Of a stretch of DNA of 64,000 bases, positions 62,264-64,000 are shown piece after piece. Numbering within the stretch: the first letter of the stretch is position 1; the number at the start of each line of letters is the position of its first letter. The notes beneath the pieces were generated by a model, which searched no databases, had not been told where the DNA came from, and worked only from the letters and a program-made list of their open reading frames with translations. This DNA is from Dokdonia sp. (lineage in GTDB: Bacteria; Bacteroidota; Bacteroidia; Flavobacteriales; Flavobacteriaceae), in NCBI GenBank assembly GCA_020630915.1, contig JAHDIF010000005.1, positions 434 to 64,433 of the forward strand, written 5' to 3'. The position numbers and the translations under genes are program-made.

Positions 62264-62380
62264 ATGAAAGTAAGAGCATCTATAAAGAAAAGAAGTGCCG
62301 ATTGCAAGATTGTACGTCGCAAAGGCAGATTATACGTAATAAATAAAAAGAACCCTAGGTTTAAACAAAGACAAGGTTAA
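62264..62380 (+). CDS. rpmJ: 50S ribosomal protein L36, zinc-free form
   Basis: 38 aa, ATG at 62264 and TAA at 62378-62380. Reads [20 protein letters not shown], then [17 protein letters not shown]. Only one of the four zinc ligands of the classical form (Cys14) remains; the first Cys, the Cys after VI and the His are replaced, so it does not bind zinc in the usual way. It lies between infA and rpsM, as usual. Confidence 0.96.
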   Translation: MKVRASIKKRSADCKIVRRKGRLYVINKKNPRFKQRQG

Positions 62381-62385
62381 TAGTT

Positions 62386-62760
62386 ATGGCTAGAATTGCA
62401 GGGATAGATGTCCCAAAACAAAAGAGAGGTGTAATTGCATTAACATACATCTTTGGAATAGGAAGAAGTAGAGCTAAAGAGATTTTGGCAGCTGCTAACG
62501 TATCAGAAGATAAAAAAGTAAACGAATGGGATGACGATGAAATCGGTCGTATTCGTGAAGCTGTAGGATCTTATACAATAGAAGGTGAATTACGTAGTGA
62601 GGTATCTTTAAACATTAAGCGTTTAATGGATATAGGATGTTATAGAGGTATACGTCACCGTACAGGTCTTCCTTTGAGAGGTCAGCGTACTAAGAACAAC
62701 TCTAGAACGAGAAAAGGAAAGCGTAAAACTGTTGCAAACAAAAAGAAAGCAACTAAATAA
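62386..62760 (+). CDS. rpsM: 30S ribosomal protein S13
   Basis: 124 aa; [20 protein letters not shown] at the start and [20 protein letters not shown] in the C-terminal tail that touches the P-site tRNA. Confidence 0.98.
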   Translation: MARIAGIDVPKQKRGVIALTYIFGIGRSRAKEILAAANVSEDKKVNEWDDDEIGRIREAVGSYTIEGELRSEVSLNIKRLMDIGCYRGIRHRTGLPLRGQRTKNNSRTRKGKRKTVANKKKATK

Positions 62761-62772
62761 TAAGGTCTTACA

Positions 62773-63156
62773 ATGGCAAAGCAAAGTACAAAAAAGCGTA
62801 AAGTTGTTATTGAATCTGTTGGTGAAGCACATATCACCGCATCTTTCAATAACCTAATTATATCTCTTACTAATAAAAAAGGAGATGTGATCTCTTGGTC
62901 GTCTGCTGGGAAAATGGGCTTTAGAGGTTCTAAAAAGAATACTCCATATGCAGCTCAAACAGCAGCAGAAGATTGTGCAAAGGTTGCACACGAAGCAGGT
63001 CTTCGTAAGGTTAAAGTATATGTAAAGGGGCCTGGTAATGGACGTGAGTCTGCTATCCGTACGCTACATAATAATGGTATAGAGGTTACAGAAATTATTG
63101 ATGTTACTCCAATGCCTCATAATGGTTGTCGTCCACCAAAAAGACGTCGCGTTTAA
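62773..63156 (+). CDS. rpsK: 30S ribosomal protein S11
   Basis: 127 aa; [20 protein letters not shown] and [20 protein letters not shown], ending [14 protein letters not shown]. It lines the mRNA exit channel. Confidence 0.98.
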   Translation: MAKQSTKKRKVVIESVGEAHITASFNNLIISLTNKKGDVISWSSAGKMGFRGSKKNTPYAAQTAAEDCAKVAHEAGLRKVKVYVKGPGNGRESAIRTLHNNGIEVTEIIDVTPMPHNGCRPPKRRRV

Positions 63157-63170
63157 TTTAATTAATATCT

Positions 63171-63219
63171 TGAGGGAATACGGTTTGCAAAGGATTGACC
63201 TTAATTTCTAACCCCCTCA
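63171..63219 (+). ncRNA. Possible S4 leader structure before rpsD
   Basis: In the 79-bp rpsK-rpsD gap TGAGGG (63171-63176) can pair with CCCTCA (63214-63219), enclosing a smaller stem GGTT/GACC. The structure ends 17 bp before the rpsD ATG. S4 is a translational repressor in several bacteria, so an autoregulatory leader is plausible; only the base pairing is seen here. Confidence 0.35.
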
Positions 63220-63235
63220 CAAAACACTTTAAGAA

Positions 63236-63841
63236 ATGGCAAGATATACCGGTCCTAAAACTAAAATTGCTCGTAAGTTTAGCGAAGCAATTTTTGGGGA
63301 AGACAAATCATTCGAAAAAAGAAATTACCCACCTGGGCAACACGGAAACAACAGGAGAAGAGGTAAAAAATCTGAGTACGCAGTTCAACTAGCAGAAAAG
63401 CAAAAAGCAAAATATACATATGGTATATTAGAAAGACAATTTAGAAACTTATATGATAAAGCTAACCGCGCACCTGGTATTACGGGTGAGGTGTTATTGC
63501 AATTATGTGAGCAACGTCTTGATAATGTAGTGTACAGAATGGGAATAGCCCCTACTCGAAGTGGAGGTCGTCAATTAGTTTCTCACCGTCACATTACTGT
63601 GAATGGAGGAATTGTAAATATCCCATCATACCAGGTAAAGCCTGGAGATGTAGTTGCCGTAAGAGAGAAGTCGAAATCTTTAGAGGTTGTACAGAATTCT
63701 TTAGCAAATGCAAGTCACGTGTACGAGTGGATCACTTGGAATAACGATAAGAAGGAAGGTACTTTCGTAGCCGTACCTCAACGTTTACAGATCCCAGAGA
63801 ACATTAATGTTCAGTTCATTGTAGAATTGTACTCGAAGTAA
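63236..63841 (+). CDS. rpsD: 30S ribosomal protein S4
   Basis: 201 aa; [40 protein letters not shown] and the S4-type RNA-binding part ending in [20 protein letters not shown]. The N-terminal zinc knuckle is absent. It initiates 30S assembly. Confidence 0.98.
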
Positions 63842-63867
63842 TATTAACGAACACTAGAAAACAAGAT

Positions 63868-64000
63868 ATGGCAATATTAAATTTCCAGAAGCCGGATAAA
63901 GTCATTATGATTGACTCTACTGATTTTGAAGGTAAGTTTGAATTTAGACCTTTAGAGCCAGGTTATGGTTTAACAGTGGGTAATGCATTAAGACGTGTGT
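63868..64000 (+). CDS. rpoA: RNA polymerase alpha subunit, 5' part (cut by window edge)
   Basis: 44 codons from the ATG at 63868 before the window ends. [20 protein letters not shown] and [20 protein letters not shown] plus RRV match the alpha N-terminal domain, which carries the dimerisation and assembly determinants. It is the expected next gene after rpsD in the alpha operon. Confidence 0.95.

Overview
The window looks like a chromosome segment of a marine member of the Flavobacteriaceae (Bacteroidota), close to Dokdonia/Krokinobacter-type genomes. The evidence is moderately A+T-rich DNA, a SusC/SusD pair, type IX secretion C-terminal domains, DUF6702 and DUF5723 proteins, A-rich start contexts without Shine-Dalgarno sequences, and promoters of the TTTG-N18/19-TAnnTTTG type. 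The genus is an inference from general resemblance.

Layout. 1-8.4 kb: the 5' part of a repeat-rich secreted protein gene cut by the window edge, tRNA-Gly(TCC), peptidase E, a decayed gene fragment, a carboxypeptidase-regulatory-like protein, a DUF6702 protein, an M1 metallopeptidase, TatA, a PAP2 phosphatase and an S8 protease lipoprotein. 8.4-18.7 kb, all on the minus strand: a kynurenine-degradation cluster (kynureninase, FMN-binding PaiB-like protein, kynurenine 3-monooxygenase, RidA-type 2-aminomuconate deaminase, aminomuconate-semialdehyde dehydrogenase, an SDR protein without the catalytic Tyr/Lys, a DUF1648 protein, ACMS decarboxylase), then an orphan secreted protein and an O-methyltransferase. 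The ring-opening 3-hydroxyanthranilate dioxygenase is not in the window. Its gaps carry three families of REP-like hairpins. 18.8-29.2 kb: MFS transporter, QueE, an Mpl-type Mur ligase, a secreted DinB fusion, a membrane protein, a DUF1569 protein, then radC, a deacetylase-like gene with lost catalytic residues, and a HAD phosphatase, the last three overlapping by 4 bp. 29.2-35.4 kb: an envelope operon (lipoprotein, DUF5723 barrel, secreted protein, giant FG-GAP/ASPIC lipoprotein). 35.4-38.2 kb: rarA, rhomboid protease, rlmB. 38.3-48.2 kb, minus strand: Omp85-like barrel, SusC, SusD, accessory lipoprotein and a T9SS-exported arylsulfotransferase-like protein. 48.3-64 kb: the str-S10-spc-alpha ribosomal superoperon from rpsL to the start of rpoA, without tuf, adk or map.

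The most unusual signal is a 14-bp palindrome, GCTTTCGCGAAAGC, present in 15 perfect copies and one single-mismatch copy across the window. It lies between genes and inside unrelated genes, in all three reading frames (peptides AFAKA, LSRK or FRES). In the ribosomal region perfect copies occur only in gaps between genes. This behaves like a chromosome-wide iterated motif (compare cyanobacterial HIP1) rather than a gene-specific operator. Other items worth a second look are an intrinsic terminator or attenuator inside the ribosomal superoperon between rpsJ and rplC, and a possible S4 leader hairpin.
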